A stretch of DNA of 36,858 nt from Gammaproteobacteria bacterium (GCA_009937605.1 JAACFG010000010.1:1-36858); one strand, 5' to 3'. Shown: positions 15,072 through 24,867, counted from the stretch's first letter. Made by a program: numbers and translations. The notes: a model not told the origin generated them from the letters alone.

Positions 15072-16691
15072 CTAGAAACTCTGTCGCGTTTGGATCAGGA
15101 GCTGCACACTGTCAATTGAAGGGTCGGCGTTGATCGGAAAGGCCACGTCGACGTGGATAACCTTGTTCGATGTGCTTCTTGTCAGCGCAAGGCGCAGCCC
15201 TATACCCACATCCGCCAGCCAGCCCAGGCGTTCTTCGCCGACCGGGCTGTCGCCCCAGACCCTACCTGCGTCGGCAAACACGGCACCCCCGATTCGCACG
15301 AGCCGAAACGGGTACCAGTCGGTAAAGTAGCGCTGCTCGATTGTCGCCACGAAACTCGAATCGCCGTTCTGGTAGCGCAGTGGATACCCCCGCAGGCCCG
15401 AGGACCCACCCAGACTTACGGGATTGTCGAGATCCAGCGCGTGACCCGCGGTTGTCCGAACAGAAGCAAAGAACAGGCGCTTGTCCGACTGCGTGCGGTA
15501 GTAGCGCGCAACCAGGTGTGCCAGCGAATTCACAGCCCTGCCAGATTCCACGCGCCCATCAACAGACACGGACACCTGCAGCGCGTTTTTCGACATCGAG
15601 CCAAAGCCCTGGTTGATGGCACCGGAGTAAATAAGAGCGTCTCGATCCGCGCCGAGCGATGTATCCGACCAGCCAAGCGATGCGACTATGCGCCAGCCCA
15701 TCAGGAAATCTTCTGTTCGACCGATCTGCTCGCGATTCTCAGCGGTTTCAAAACGGTCCTGGATGAACTCGAAGCCGAGGGACGGGTAGACCAGTTTGCG
15801 GTCCGACGGAATTGCCGGGGTGAGCGTTCCGTTCGGGACCTCCGCGAAACGATTTTCGTCGTACACCATGCCGGCGGTCCAGCGCCTGGCACGCCCATTT
15901 TGCAGACCCTTCGACCACCCGAAGAAAGCAGAGTGGTACTCCCGTTCTTTTTGATACTCGGCTACCGCGGTGCCGAGTTCGTACAGAGTCCCACGGTGAT
16001 CACTATCGGAGAAACGCATTCCAGCAGTCCAGCGTGCGTCCAGTTGGTAGAAGGGCCGAACGGCCGAAAATCTATTGAAGTGCCCATCTGAATTTTCCGA
16101 GATCAGAAGGGAGGTGGAAACCCAGCTTCTTCCAAGATGCCTGTCCGTAAACTCGAAAATTTTCGAATCCCGGTCGACATTCCTGTCACTGATCAGGGCG
16201 ATTCGCTGTCCGCCGCCAAGCAGGTTGGACTCAACCAGGCCAATCCGGGTCTTGTTTTCACCACCTGAGCGGGAAAGTGACAACGCCGGAAGCAGCGACC
16301 ACAGGTCGCGCGTGGTCACCTTGAGGTCGACCACGCCATTCTCATATTTCGTCGGGACGATATCCGCATCGTGGAGATACCGGTTCCTGCGAAGGATACG
16401 TTCCGACTCATCGGACAGGCGCTTCGAGTAGTCATCTCCGTTGGCGATCAGGAGTTGTTTGCGAATGACTTTGTCGCGCGTGACAATATGCACGCGGTTG
16501 GCGAATCGGTATAGCCAGTTGTTTTCTTTGGGGTTAGAGGTGTCGAATACGTTCTCGCGTTCGATGACAATCTCGCCGATCACGGCACCGTTATCCACGA
16601 GCGTTTCCTCATCGGGGAGCGAATCTGCCAATCCGACCGGAGTGGCAAACAACCCCGGGATGAGAACGATTGTCAGGCAGCGAGGCTGCAT
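15072..16691 (-). CDS. Omp85-superfamily outer-membrane beta-barrel protein
   Basis: 539 residues from ATG 16691, which has GGAGG eight bases upstream (a TTG at 16706 overlaps that site and is rejected). A signal peptide (MQPRCLTIVLIPGLFATPVGLA) is followed by one POTRA-like domain (about 65-128, ending GVVDLKVTTRDLWSLLP) and a 16-strand-type barrel. The lid-loop motif of the superfamily is visible as SGLRGYP (431-437), and the chain ends with a phenylalanine (LLIQTRQSF), as barrel substrates do. Too short for BamA (about 800, five POTRA) and with one POTRA it is nearer the surface-antigen / ShlB-like group. Role in secretion or lipid/protein transport is not decided. Its stop is one base from the convergent ileS stop. 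Confidence 0.87.
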   Translation of the reverse strand: MQPRCLTIVLIPGLFATPVGLADSLPDEETLVDNGAVIGEIVIERENVFDTSNPKENNWLYRFANRVHIVTRDKVIRKQLLIANGDDYSKRLSDESERILRRNRYLHDADIVPTKYENGVVDLKVTTRDLWSLLPALSLSRSGGENKTRIGLVESNLLGGGQRIALISDRNVDRDSKIFEFTDRHLGRSWVSTSLLISENSDGHFNRFSAVRPFYQLDARWTAGMRFSDSDHRGTLYELGTAVAEYQKEREYHSAFFGWSKGLQNGRARRWTAGMVYDENRFAEVPNGTLTPAIPSDRKLVYPSLGFEFIQDRFETAENREQIGRTEDFLMGWRIVASLGWSDTSLGADRDALIYSGAINQGFGSMSKNALQVSVSVDGRVESGRAVNSLAHLVARYYRTQSDKRLFFASVRTTAGHALDLDNPVSLGGSSGLRGYPLRYQNGDSSFVATIEQRYFTDWYPFRLVRIGGAVFADAGRVWGDSPVGEERLGWLADVGIGLRLALTRSTSNKVIHVDVAFPINADPSIDSVQLLIQTRQSF

Positions 16692-16736
16692 CTGCTGAAC
16701 CTCCAATAGCCTATTTTAGTCGGTATTGACCGACAC

Positions 16737-16766
16737 TTGCGCGAACTTTAGTACATCTGTTATAAA
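16737..16766 (+). promoter_or_regulatory. Candidate promoter of the gene at 16906
   Basis: TTGCGC (16737-16742), an 18-base spacer and TATAAA (16761-16766). It would give a leader of about 130 bases that contains the CAGGA hairpins. Confidence 0.4.
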
Positions 16767-16791
16767 AACCATGCGCAAGATTCTGATACAT

Positions 16792-16850
16792 CAGGAGTAC
16801 GAAGGGACTTGCGAGGCTCTGCAGGGAGCCCCGGACTACAGGATGTAGTC
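16792..16850 (+). promoter_or_regulatory. 5' leader hairpins with CAGGA motifs, candidate CsrA/RsmA-binding leader
   Basis: Three CAGGA-type motifs lie within 55 bases: CAGGAG at 16792, CAGGGAG at 16822 and CAGGATG at 16839. The last is presented by a perfect hairpin GACTACA-GGA-TGTAGTC (16834-16850), with the GGA in the loop. The second sits at a GGCTC/GAGCC hairpin (16815-16830). CAGGATG is the repeat of E. coli CsrB, and GGA in a hairpin loop is the CsrA recognition pattern. The ribosome site of the next gene (GGAG, 16897-16900) is a fourth GGA. Structures are read from the sequence; CsrA binding is inferred. Confidence 0.5.
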
Positions 16851-16905
16851 AACTCTGAATAAGAAAAGCGTAGACAAAAAAAACTCACCATACGCTGGAG
16901 TGGCA

Positions 16906-17277
16906 ATGACAGACCACCTTGATCGCTTTCACGCGGCGCTTTCCGTGCTCGCTGGGCATGGGCATATAAAACAAAGACTTATCAAGGCCTACGAAGAAAA
17001 CCTCGCTGATATCCACGAGGACGAATTACCCGTTGCGATGAAGCAGTCATTTGTCGATCTCAGAGTCGAGATGCACCGCGTCACGCCCCTCAATGGCGAG
17101 GGCCCGATTTGCGCGTCGGTCAGGAAGATGTCGCTGAATGAGGCGAGCGAATGTGCCGGGCGTATCGTAACGCTCTATGGACAGATTGCCGGCCAGCGTG
17201 ATGAACTCCAGGCCAGCCTGCCGCTTAGCGAAGCCGAAGAAGTACGCGTCCCGCCGTTTCTCGTTAAATCTGTTTGA
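16906..17277 (+). CDS. Conserved-looking small soluble protein, function unknown
   Basis: I do not recognise this 123-residue protein. It starts at ATG 16906 with GGAG five bases upstream (a GTG at 16900 overlaps that site). It is acidic to neutral, mostly helical, with HAALSVLAGHGHIKQRLIKAYEENL near the start, a segment MHRVTPLNGEGPICASVRKMS in the middle and a helical region ASECAGRIVTLYGQIAGQRDEL. No signal, no membrane segment. Codon use and composition match its neighbours. Its leader suggests post-transcriptional control. It overlaps the convergent SRPBCC/GyrI-like gene by 14 bases. A regulatory or chaperone-like role is possible but not supported by any motif. Confidence 0.75.
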   Translation: MTDHLDRFHAALSVLAGHGHIKQRLIKAYEENLADIHEDELPVAMKQSFVDLRVEMHRVTPLNGEGPICASVRKMSLNEASECAGRIVTLYGQIAGQRDELQASLPLSEAEEVRVPPFLVKSV

Positions 17278-18277
17278 TCGGGTAGTAGACGTAGGTCAGC
17301 AGCTCGGCCTCCGGCGTATTACCCGGGTCGCTCACATACGATTCCCATGCCGCGCCATTGCGCTCGATCCCCAGGGCAGCCAGGTAAGCCGTGATCTTCC
17401 GGTGTGTCACGTTGAGATCGCGATACGATCCCACGTGACGGACGCGAATGACCGGTCCCCCGTAGGTCTTTCCCAGTTTGACGGTCACACCGTCTCGCGG
17501 CGCGGTCTCGGTCACGCCCCGAACCGGAATGGCCGAGTCAAATACAATCTCGGAGCCGCTGAAAGTGCGCGTAATCGACATCGGAGCGCCGGCATCCTGT
17601 AGCTCGTGTTCATCGATGAATGTCAGAATTTCGAAATATGCCTTGCCCATGGCTTCCGAGATCGCCGACGGTTCGGGTCTTGACGTGGTTGGTAAATAGG
17701 CTATCTCGACCGGCTCGACGATGAGGTGTTCGATCTCGAGGTCGCTGAAGTCTGCGCGTGGCAGGCTCTCGGCCAGTTCTTTGAGACCTGCAAGACCGGC
17801 CTGGTAGTCGCGCGCGACGACGCTACCGAGCATCGAGGCGAAGTAACGCCCGACGATATTCAAGCCGTAATCGACCTCGAAGCCCCAATGTACGATTGTC
17901 GTGCCCGTGCCGGGCATGAGGCGGAACCAGGAGCGGGCCTCACCGGCTTCGCCCTGGTTCATGGCAATGCCGACGTACTCGAAAGGGCGGCTCTCCGTGA
18001 TTGCCTGCGCGCCACTGCCGATTATCGCGCCGTCCCAGGTCATGGTCGCGCCTTCCCCGCGGCTACTGCCAGAGTAGATAAAGCGCGCATTCGGGTCTGA
18101 ATCTGCCCAGGGCGCCCACAGCGAAAATCGGCGGAAATCATTGACCAGTGCAAATACCGAGGCCGGTTGCGCATCAATCTCCGTAGACACCTCAAAGCTG
18201 TGAGTGCGCGGCAACGCGAAGCCGACGATTATTACGACGGCAAACGAGGCCATCACCCAATACAACACTTTTTGCAC
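17264..18277 (-). CDS. SRPBCC domain fused to a GyrI-like effector-binding domain
   Basis: 337 residues from GTG 18277, which has AGGA seven bases upstream; the frame is open to 18367 but would overlap murI. One N-terminal membrane segment (VLYWVMASFAVVIIVGFALP) leads to a START/SRPBCC ligand-binding fold (about 25-165: VSTEIDAQPASVFALVNDFRRFSLWAPW ... HWGFEVDYGLNIVGRY). A GyrI/AraC-effector-like domain follows (about 190-337, ending RNGAAWESYVSDPGNTPEAELLTYVYYPI). Such proteins bind hydrophobic small molecules; no enzyme motif is visible. Diverges from murI with 72 bases between. Confidence 0.8.
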   Translation of the reverse strand: MQKVLYWVMASFAVVIIVGFALPRTHSFEVSTEIDAQPASVFALVNDFRRFSLWAPWADSDPNARFIYSGSSRGEGATMTWDGAIIGSGAQAITESRPFEYVGIAMNQGEAGEARSWFRLMPGTGTTIVHWGFEVDYGLNIVGRYFASMLGSVVARDYQAGLAGLKELAESLPRADFSDLEIEHLIVEPVEIAYLPTTSRPEPSAISEAMGKAYFEILTFIDEHELQDAGAPMSITRTFSGSEIVFDSAIPVRGVTETAPRDGVTVKLGKTYGGPVIRVRHVGSYRDLNVTHRKITAYLAALGIERNGAAWESYVSDPGNTPEAELLTYVYYPIKQI

Positions 18278-18349
18278 TTCGATATCCTGCTTTCCTTTGA
18301 TCCGGGCCGGATTATTCCACAGTTGCCGCGACTTCGGCACAATGACGCT

Positions 18350-19171
18350 ATGAGCAAACAATCTCACAACGATCTGCCCATCGGCGTCTTCGACTCCGGG
18401 GTTGGCGGACTCACGGTACTCAAGGCGATCCGGGAAGAACTGCCCAATGAAAACCTCGTGTACCTTGGCGACACTGCACGCCTGCCTTACGGCACCAAGA
18501 CCCCGGCGTCGATTGAACGCTATGCGACCCAGGCGGCCGCCAAGCTGCAGGAGCAGGGCATCAAGTTGCTGGTCGTGGCCTGCAATACGGCATCCGCGGT
18601 CGCGCTCGACGCTCTGCGCACAGCATTAGCGCCATTGGTGGTTATTGGCGTCGTAGAGCCAGGGGCGACTGCAGCCGTGGATGCGCGTCCGGGTGGCGAG
18701 CACCTGGTGCTTGCGACCGAGGCGACCGTGCGACTGGGTGCCTACAAGACCGCGATCCTGGCACAGGATCCCGAAGCTACCGTGCGCGAACAGGCTTGCG
18801 AGATGCTCGTGTCGCTTGCCGAGGAAGGGTGGAGCGACGGGCATATTGCCCAAGCCATCGTGCGCCGTTACCTGGACGAGGCAGACGGAGCCGCGCTCGA
18901 CACGATAATCCTGGGCTGTACGCACTTCCCATTGCTTAAAGGCGTTATTCAGGAAGTCGCGGATGACGGCGTGACGATCGTCGACTCGGCAAGTACCACC
19001 GCAGACGTCGTGCGTGCCGCACTTGAAGCCCAAGACGCAATCCGCGGCGGGGACGCGCCAGGTTATTCACGCCTTCTTGCCACGGATGGCGCGACCCGGT
19101 TTGCGAGGGTCGGCGGCCAGTTTCTGGGCCATGACCTGAGCTACAGCGATGTGGAGGTCGTTGATCTCTGA
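18350..19171 (+). CDS. murI: Glutamate racemase
   Basis: Makes D-glutamate for peptidoglycan in the cytoplasm. 273 residues from ATG 18350; the frame is open further upstream but crosses the divergent gene. Both catalytic cysteines are present: Cys78 in VVACNTASA and Cys190 in LGCTHFPLL with His192. The substrate-binding FDSGVGGL (Asp15, Ser16) and LPYGTK are also clear. No strong ribosome site is seen before the start. It stands alone, followed after 56 bases by an unrelated lipoprotein gene on the same strand. Confidence 0.96.
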   Translation: MSKQSHNDLPIGVFDSGVGGLTVLKAIREELPNENLVYLGDTARLPYGTKTPASIERYATQAAAKLQEQGIKLLVVACNTASAVALDALRTALAPLVVIGVVEPGATAAVDARPGGEHLVLATEATVRLGAYKTAILAQDPEATVREQACEMLVSLAEEGWSDGHIAQAIVRRYLDEADGAALDTIILGCTHFPLLKGVIQEVADDGVTIVDSASTTADVVRAALEAQDAIRGGDAPGYSRLLATDGATRFARVGGQFLGHDLSYSDVEVVDL

Positions 19172-19227
19172 GCTTTGGCCGGGTGTTGTGCAATAATTAC
19201 TCATTAAATCCTTTGCAGGGGTAAGCC

Positions 19228-20889
19228 GTGAAATTCCTCAACCTCATTCGCCCACTGGGCATCGTCCTGCTGTCTGTTTTCGTATCTTCCTGCGGCCAGG
19301 AAGCGCCGCCCGAAGTACCGGCTGAGCCGCTCGAAAAAGTAGAGGTTCGCCCTGAAATCTATGCCGATTTTGAGCTGACAGCAGATCTCAGCCACCTGAG
19401 CGACAACCAGAAGAAGATGATTGCTTTGCTGATCGACGCATCTCAGATAATGGATGACCTTTTCTGGCGGCAGTCATTCGGCGACAACTACGAAGAGTGG
19501 CTGGATTCAATTGCTGATGATCGAACCCGCCGCTTCGCGGAGTTGAACTACGGCCCCTGGGACGCGCTCGATGACGATAAACCCTTTATGGATGGGTTTT
19601 GGTCCAAACCGCTGGGCGCGCAGTTCTACCCGGAGGACATGAGCAAAGATGAGTTTGAAGAGGCTTACCTCCCGGGCAAAGCAGATCTCTATTCGTTCGT
19701 GCGTCGTGATCAGGCCGGTGCGCTGAAACTGGTCCCTTACCACGTCGAGTATGCGGAAGAACTCGCCGCCGCAGCACGGCTTCTGCGAGAAGCCGCGATG
19801 TTGGCAGAAAGCCCGAATTTCGCGAACTACCTGAAGCTCCGTGCGGCTGCACTAATCAGTGATGATTTCCAGCTTAGCGACAGCTACTGGATGGACGTCA
19901 AGGATAATGAGATCGACGTCGTGATCGGCCCGATCGAGACCTACCTCGACAGGTTGTATGGCTATCGAGCGGCTTACGAGGCCTACGTACTGATCAAGGA
20001 TTTGGAGTGGAGCGACCGGCTGAGCCGTTTCGCCGCATTCCTGCCGCAACTGCAGGATGGCCTGCCGGTGCCGGACGAGTACAAATGGGAGTCGCCCGGG
20101 ACCAACGCGGACCTCAACGCGTACGACGTTGTTTACTACGCCGGCCACAGCAATGCTGGATCGAAGACCATAGCGATCAACCTGCCGAACGACGAACAGG
20201 TACAGCTTGAAAAAGGCTCGCGCCGACTGCAACTAAAGAACGCAATGGAAGCGAAGTACGTGAAAATCCTCGAGCCCATCGCTGACGTGCTCATCGCCGA
20301 GGACCAGCGCAAGCACATCACATTCGATGCGTTTTTCTCGAACACAATGTTCCACGAGGTCGCTCATGGCCTCGGTATCAAGAATACGATCGATGGCAAG
20401 ACGACCGTGTCATTGGCGTTGCAGGACCTTGCCTCGAGCATGGAGGAGGGCAAAGCCGATATCCTCGGGCTGTACATGATTACTGAATTGCTCGAGGCCG
20501 GCGAGTTGGGCGATGCGGACCTGCGGGATTTCTACGTGACGTTCATGGCCGGTATCTTCCGGTCGATCCGCTTCGGCGCTGCCAGCGCACACGGCAGGGC
20601 CAATATGGTCAGGTTCAATTTCTTCCTGGACGAGGGCGCGTTTGTTCGCGACCCTGAAACCGGACGTTACAGCGTCGACTTCGACCGCATGGGTGCCGCC
20701 ATTGCAAATCTGTCGCGCGTACTGCTTACCCTCCAGGGTGATGGCGACTACGAAGGTGCGAAGAAACTGATTGAGACCAAGGGCATCATCACGCCACAAC
20801 TGCAGGCCGATCTCGATCGCCTGACCCAAGCGTCGATTCCGGTCGATATTGTGTTCCAACAGGGCGTCGCAGAGTTAGGTTTGGAGTAA
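19228..20889 (+). CDS. M49 (dipeptidyl-peptidase III-like) zinc lipoprotein
   Basis: 553 residues starting at GTG 19228, with AGGGG six bases upstream. A lipobox at VFVSSC (Cys22) marks an envelope lipoprotein. The zinc site reads HEVAHG (His376, Glu377, His380) followed about 25 residues later by EEGKAD (Glu406-Glu407), the second-glutamate motif of the M49 family. Eukaryotic DPP III has HELLGH with one extra residue in the motif; the five-residue form here is that of the bacterial branch annotated as Zn-dependent hydrolase. Likely cleaves short peptides in the periplasm. Nothing in the context defines the substrate. Confidence 0.85.
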   Translation: MKFLNLIRPLGIVLLSVFVSSCGQEAPPEVPAEPLEKVEVRPEIYADFELTADLSHLSDNQKKMIALLIDASQIMDDLFWRQSFGDNYEEWLDSIADDRTRRFAELNYGPWDALDDDKPFMDGFWSKPLGAQFYPEDMSKDEFEEAYLPGKADLYSFVRRDQAGALKLVPYHVEYAEELAAAARLLREAAMLAESPNFANYLKLRAAALISDDFQLSDSYWMDVKDNEIDVVIGPIETYLDRLYGYRAAYEAYVLIKDLEWSDRLSRFAAFLPQLQDGLPVPDEYKWESPGTNADLNAYDVVYYAGHSNAGSKTIAINLPNDEQVQLEKGSRRLQLKNAMEAKYVKILEPIADVLIAEDQRKHITFDAFFSNTMFHEVAHGLGIKNTIDGKTTVSLALQDLASSMEEGKADILGLYMITELLEAGELGDADLRDFYVTFMAGIFRSIRFGAASAHGRANMVRFNFFLDEGAFVRDPETGRYSVDFDRMGAAIANLSRVLLTLQGDGDYEGAKKLIETKGIITPQLQADLDRLTQASIPVDIVFQQGVAELGLE

Positions 20890-20905
20890 ATCGGCGCGGG
20901 ACGAA

Positions 20906-21988
20906 TCACAGATCACCCTTTACGATGACGGGCAACTCGTGACCCAAGAGTGACGTCAGATATAAGGACCGTTGAGTTTCCAGCACGCCCGTGAGCATAG
21001 GGAAGCGCGCATTCGGCTCGTGCATGCTCATGAGCACCTCGCCCTCACCATTGAATGCGACCACGTGAGAAGAGGGTACGGCTTCCGGCCGGAGCCCGGA
21101 GGGAAGTCGTTGGATGACTTTTCGTAGCCAGGGTTTGTCGGAAACCTTATCTATCAAGTCGTTGCGAGGCGCGGCAAGTCCGACCCAAAAACGTCCGGCT
21201 TTGCCGGATTTCAGGTTGTCCGGAAATCCGGGCAGATTGTCGAGCAACACCTCTGTTTCACCCTGGCGGGGACCGGTCAGCCAGTGCTTGAGAATCCGGT
21301 AATTGCTAGTCTCGGCAATGACCAGGTAGCCGTTGTCTTCGCTGATTGCGACGCCGTTCGGGTAGTTCAAATCATCGAGTAGCTGGCGGCTCGTTCCGGT
21401 TTCCGGATCGAAGACGAAGACACCGCCATGCCCGCCATGCTCCATGATGTCGAGTAGTGATGCGTTGAGGGAGCCGCGGTATTTGTCGGCGCCAAACTTG
21501 CTACTCGCCTCGGTGAAGTAGATCTTCCGGTCTTGCGCGATGGCAAGGTTGTTCGGATAGACCGGCGTGGATCCATCGACGCTGCCAAGTAATCTGGAGA
21601 CATCGCCCTGCGAATCGATTCGCTGCAACCCGAGATACGCGTTGGCGACGACAAGAGAACCGTCGGCATCGACCTCGATACCGAGTGGCCGGCCGCCGGC
21701 ATCGGCGAACACCTCAACCTGGCGATTGCGGACACGCAGTATGTGGCCACTCTCAGTTGTCACGTAGACGAGGTTGTCGCGGCCCAGCGCAGCGTCTTCC
21801 GGGCCCTCGTACTTGCCCAGGTCAATTGCTGTTGCGGTTTCCAGGAGCTTGTTGGGCGCGAACGGGTCAACAAGACCTCTGTCAGTCGGCGCCTGCCACG
21901 ACAACGGTTCGATCGGTACAGGCCAGGCGAGCAGGTAAACGATCGAGCCGGCGAGGAGAATCCCGAAGTATCCGAGGACGCGCTTCAC
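20906..21988 (-). CDS. Strictosidine-synthase/APMAP-like beta-propeller protein
   Basis: 360 residues from GTG 21988, 13 bases after the folE stop; the frame runs on upstream inside folE and is not used. A single N-terminal membrane segment (VLGYFGILLAGSIVYLLAWPV) anchors a six-bladed propeller of the SMP-30 / strictosidine synthase superfamily. Typical blocks are GPEDAALGRDNLVYVTT, YPNNLAIAQDRKIYFTEAS, YPNGVAISEDNGYLVIAET and GFPDNLKSGKAGRFWVGL, wording shared with APMAP-type arylesterase-like proteins. Hydrolase activity on lactones or esters is possible; the exact substrate is unknown. Probably the last gene of the TPR-msrA-folE operon. Confidence 0.85.
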   Translation of the reverse strand: MKRVLGYFGILLAGSIVYLLAWPVPIEPLSWQAPTDRGLVDPFAPNKLLETATAIDLGKYEGPEDAALGRDNLVYVTTESGHILRVRNRQVEVFADAGGRPLGIEVDADGSLVVANAYLGLQRIDSQGDVSRLLGSVDGSTPVYPNNLAIAQDRKIYFTEASSKFGADKYRGSLNASLLDIMEHGGHGGVFVFDPETGTSRQLLDDLNYPNGVAISEDNGYLVIAETSNYRILKHWLTGPRQGETEVLLDNLPGFPDNLKSGKAGRFWVGLAAPRNDLIDKVSDKPWLRKVIQRLPSGLRPEAVPSSHVVAFNGEGEVLMSMHEPNARFPMLTGVLETQRSLYLTSLLGHELPVIVKGDL

Positions 21989-22001
21989 TGTGGGCTCGCG
22001 C

Positions 22002-22595
22002 CTAGCGTTTGGTATCAAGCATGCGCAGGAATTCCGCGCGTGTGCGAGCATCCTTGCGGAAGCCCCCGATCATCTGGCTGGTGACCATTGAGACGCCGGG
22101 TTTGTGAATACCACGCGTCGTCATGCATTGGTGCCTGGCATCGATCACGACGGCGACGCCTTTTGGCTGCAGAACTTCCTGAATACAGTTCGCGATCTGC
22201 GCCGTCATCTTTTCCTGCACCTGGAAGCGTCGTGCATAAGCCTCGACAACCCGGGCCAGCTTGCTGATGCCAACCACCTTGTTGCGCGGCAGGTAACCCA
22301 CATGGGCTACACCAATTATCGGTGCCATGTGATGTTCGCAATGTGACTCGAATGTAATGTCGCGAAGCACGATCATCTCATCGTAGCCCTCGACTTCCTC
22401 AAACGTACGTTCGAGAAACTCGTACGGGTTTACTTTGTAGCCGCTGAACCAGTCTTCATAGGCTCGCGCGACCCGCTTGGGCGTATCAACCAGGCCTTCG
22501 CGGCGCGTGTCCTCACCCGCCCATAACAATAACGTGCGGATAGCCTCTTCGGCTTGCCGCCGGCTGGGCTTGCGTGGTTTCGGTTGCTTCTTCAT
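22002..22595 (-). CDS. folE: GTP cyclohydrolase I
   Basis: First step of tetrahydrofolate (and pterin) synthesis: GTP to 7,8-dihydroneopterin triphosphate. 197 residues from ATG 22595. The zinc ligands are Cys86 and His89 in [10 protein letters not shown] and Cys157 in RHQCMTTRG, and the GTP-binding block [24 protein letters not shown] is complete. Slightly shorter at the N-terminus than E. coli FolE (222). Located 11 bases downstream of msrA on the same strand, so likely co-transcribed. Confidence 0.96.
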   Translation of the reverse strand: MKKQPKPRKPSRRQAEEAIRTLLLWAGEDTRREGLVDTPKRVARAYEDWFSGYKVNPYEFLERTFEEVEGYDEMIVLRDITFESHCEHHMAPIIGVAHVGYLPRNKVVGISKLARVVEAYARRFQVQEKMTAQIANCIQEVLQPKGVAVVIDARHQCMTTRGIHKPGVSMVTSQMIGGFRKDARTRAEFLRMLDTKR

Positions 22596-22606
22596 GCGAC
22601 GCAATC

Positions 22607-23257
22607 CTACGCAGACTTCTGACTGAGGTCGAGGCCGACCGGGCACGTCACGCCGGTGCCGCCAATACCGCAATAACCGGCCGGGTTTTTCGCCAGGTAC
22701 TGCTGATGGTAGTCCTCAGCGTAGTAGAACGTCTGGAGCGGTGATATTTCGGTTGTGACTGCACCAAGACCCGCAGCGCGAAGCTCCCCTTCGTAGGCCG
22801 TGAGCGACTGACGCGCCGTTGCCTGTTGATTGTCGTCCGTCGTGTAGATGGCGGAGCGATACTGGGTGCCGATATCGTTGCCCTGGCGCATGCCCTGGGT
22901 CGGGTCATGGCTCTCCCAAAAGACCTTGAGGAGTTCTTCAAAGGTCACGAACGCCGGGTCATAGGCAACGAGGACGACTTCCGCATGTCCGGTGTTCCCG
23001 GAACATACTTCTTCATAGGTCGGGTTGGGCGTGATACCGCCAGCGTATCCGACTGCTGTCGTGAACACGCCATCGGTTTCCCAGAAGCGTCGCTCGGCGC
23101 CCCAAAAACAACCGAGGCCAAGCACGACCTGTTGCAGGTTGTCCGGAAAGGGTGGCTGCAGGGGGTTGTCGTTAACAAAGTGACGCTCTGGAACCGGCAT
23201 AGCCGACTCCCGCCCGGGCAGGGCATCGCTGCGTTCTGGCAAAGTGGTCTTTCTCAT
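22607..23257 (-). CDS. msrA: Peptide-methionine (S)-S-oxide reductase
   Basis: Cytoplasmic repair of methionine-S-sulfoxide using thioredoxin. The active site GCFWGAE has the catalytic Cys50 (numbered from ATG 23257), and resolving cysteines are in [13 protein letters not shown] near the C-terminus. 216 residues. ATG 23257 overlaps the stop of the upstream gene by one base (TGATG), with GGAG seven bases before it; a TTG three bases upstream is less likely. Together with msrPQ at the left edge the window covers both cytoplasmic and periplasmic methionine repair, though the loci are 20 kb apart. Confidence 0.96.
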   Translation of the reverse strand: MRKTTLPERSDALPGRESAMPVPERHFVNDNPLQPPFPDNLQQVVLGLGCFWGAERRFWETDGVFTTAVGYAGGITPNPTYEEVCSGNTGHAEVVLVAYDPAFVTFEELLKVFWESHDPTQGMRQGNDIGTQYRSAIYTTDDNQQATARQSLTAYEGELRAAGLGAVTTEISPLQTFYYAEDYHQQYLAKNPAGYCGIGGTGVTCPVGLDLSQKSA

Positions 23258-24717
23258 CAATTGTCTCCACCGGGCTCTTCATTCGCGGCCTCTCTCAGCG
23301 CTTCCAGTTCGGCCTGCTGATAAGAAAACCGGTGTTCGAAAACCTGGTCTTCGGTTTCAACCGGGGAACCATCAACCATCGGGGGCCGGAAAAACCGCCC
23401 GCGGACTTCCCGATGAACCGCTCGTTGCATATCGGTAAATTCGGCCGGACTGGCCACTGTGCGCAGGTCCTTGACGCGACCACGCGTCGAAATCGTGTAG
23501 TTAGCACGTATGGTGCCGGTCATGGTCGCTCCGGACGATGTCGAAGCTGCGCCGCCAGTGCTCTCGGGAAGCCGTTCTTCGCGCAGCAATACCGGCCTCT
23601 CCATAAGGTCCCTGCGAGCCGCCAGGCGATCTTCATCGGCGGACAAATCGCCCCAGACTTCCTTATAGAGCTTGCGCGCACGACTGTATCCTTCGAAGTA
23701 CCCGTAGTAATCCGCGAGAGCGAGCTTCGTCATCGCCGTTTCGAGCCAGGGGAAATCTTCATTGGCCTCTGCGATTCGAATGGCGCGCTTGAAATACATC
23801 TCGCCGGACGACGTCACAGCGGTGTCGCGCGCGCCGTCTACCGTCACTGGCTGAAAATAGTAGAACGTCTCGCCCAGCTTGACCAACGGCTCTACCAGGC
23901 GAGGGTCCTTTTTCCCGGAGGACGTCTCGATAATCCGAATTGTGCGACGATAAGTCGCACGTTCGTCACTGTAGTAGCCTGCGCGATGTTGCCACTCAGC
24001 GCGGCGCATCATCGATGGCAGCAAACCCATGGCGTCGTTCTCAAAATACCGGACATTAAGCGCGTGAATACGGTCGAGAATGTCGCGTGCCACTTCGATA
24101 TCGCCAAGGCGAACGTTTGCCTCTGCGAGCGACTCCAGGATCTCAATCTGCTCGACATTGTGCGGGCCTTCATTGACATGCGTGATGTGTGCCGCGCGTC
24201 CAAAAGCCTCAGCCGCCAGATCAGGGCGGCCATTACTAAGCTGAGATGTACCCAGACCCCTTAGCGGATTGACAAGTTGCGCATTCAGTCGGTCTTCGGC
24301 ATTTTCAAGAATCTCGATCGACGACGAAAAATTCTGAATGGCCGCGTCATACTGTTCGTTGTTGTGCTGGACGAGTCCAAGGTTACTCAGCGCCTTTGAT
24401 GTCTCGACCGACTGCGGTCCATGAATCCGGATGGCCATCTCGACGATTCGTTTTGCCGATGCATCGGCAGCATCGAAGTTCTTCTCTGCGATCAAATCCC
24501 GAAAATAGGCGAACTCGGAGAGCAGGGCATCTTCAGGGGATAACGTAGCGGATTCATCAGTCGTGCTGCCGACAATATCGACGTTTTCGTCAGCGACAGG
24601 CACCGACTGTTCGAGCGGTCCCGCACCTTCTTCCACGCCTTGCGGGTCCTGGGCGTGGGCCGCGATAGACAGGACAATGAGAAAAGCAGCGAAGCTTGTG
24701 GGTCGGGTGGTTCTCAT
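23257..24717 (-). CDS. Secreted TPR protein with C-terminal TonB-like domain
   Basis: 486 residues. Signal peptide ([14 protein letters not shown], cut before QD), an acidic linker, then at least four tetratricopeptide-type helical repeats between about 75 and 340 (for example [33 protein letters not shown]). The end is a TonB-C-like fold ([28 protein letters not shown] ... [21 protein letters not shown]). TonB-C domains in such proteins usually serve as periplasmic protein-binding modules rather than energy transducers, because the proline-rich span is absent. Translationally coupled to msrA. Role unknown; perhaps an envelope scaffold. Confidence 0.83.
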   Translation of the reverse strand: MRTTRPTSFAAFLIVLSIAAHAQDPQGVEEGAGPLEQSVPVADENVDIVGSTTDESATLSPEDALLSEFAYFRDLIAEKNFDAADASAKRIVEMAIRIHGPQSVETSKALSNLGLVQHNNEQYDAAIQNFSSSIEILENAEDRLNAQLVNPLRGLGTSQLSNGRPDLAAEAFGRAAHITHVNEGPHNVEQIEILESLAEANVRLGDIEVARDILDRIHALNVRYFENDAMGLLPSMMRRAEWQHRAGYYSDERATYRRTIRIIETSSGKKDPRLVEPLVKLGETFYYFQPVTVDGARDTAVTSSGEMYFKRAIRIAEANEDFPWLETAMTKLALADYYGYFEGYSRARKLYKEVWGDLSADEDRLAARRDLMERPVLLREERLPESTGGAASTSSGATMTGTIRANYTISTRGRVKDLRTVASPAEFTDMQRAVHREVRGRFFRPPMVDGSPVETEDQVFEHRFSYQQAELEALREAANEEPGGDN

Positions 24718-24867
24718 TCGCTGGTTCCATTCTCCTCACAGTATCCTGCAGCATAGGCGTCGGTTTACTTCAGACACGAAGCGACGTGATTAGTTCTGCA
24801 ATTCCTGACGCGTACTACGACCCACTATACCGGCTGCCCGGGTCGTACGGTAGAGTCGCCTGGAGCG

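Noticed and set aside
15153..16091. Long open frame of 312 codons antisense to the outer-membrane protein
   Set aside because: The minus-strand frame has a signal peptide, POTRA region and GLRGYP motif; the plus-strand frame has no recognisable domain and is a GC-driven shadow.
23332..24264. 310-codon open frame antisense to the TPR/TonB-C gene
   Set aside because: No family features; the minus-strand protein has a signal peptide and TPR repeats.
24718..24867. Possible terminator (CGACCC ... GGGTCG near 24819-24846) after the radical SAM gene
   Set aside because: The arms are short, the loop is long and no T-run follows on either strand.
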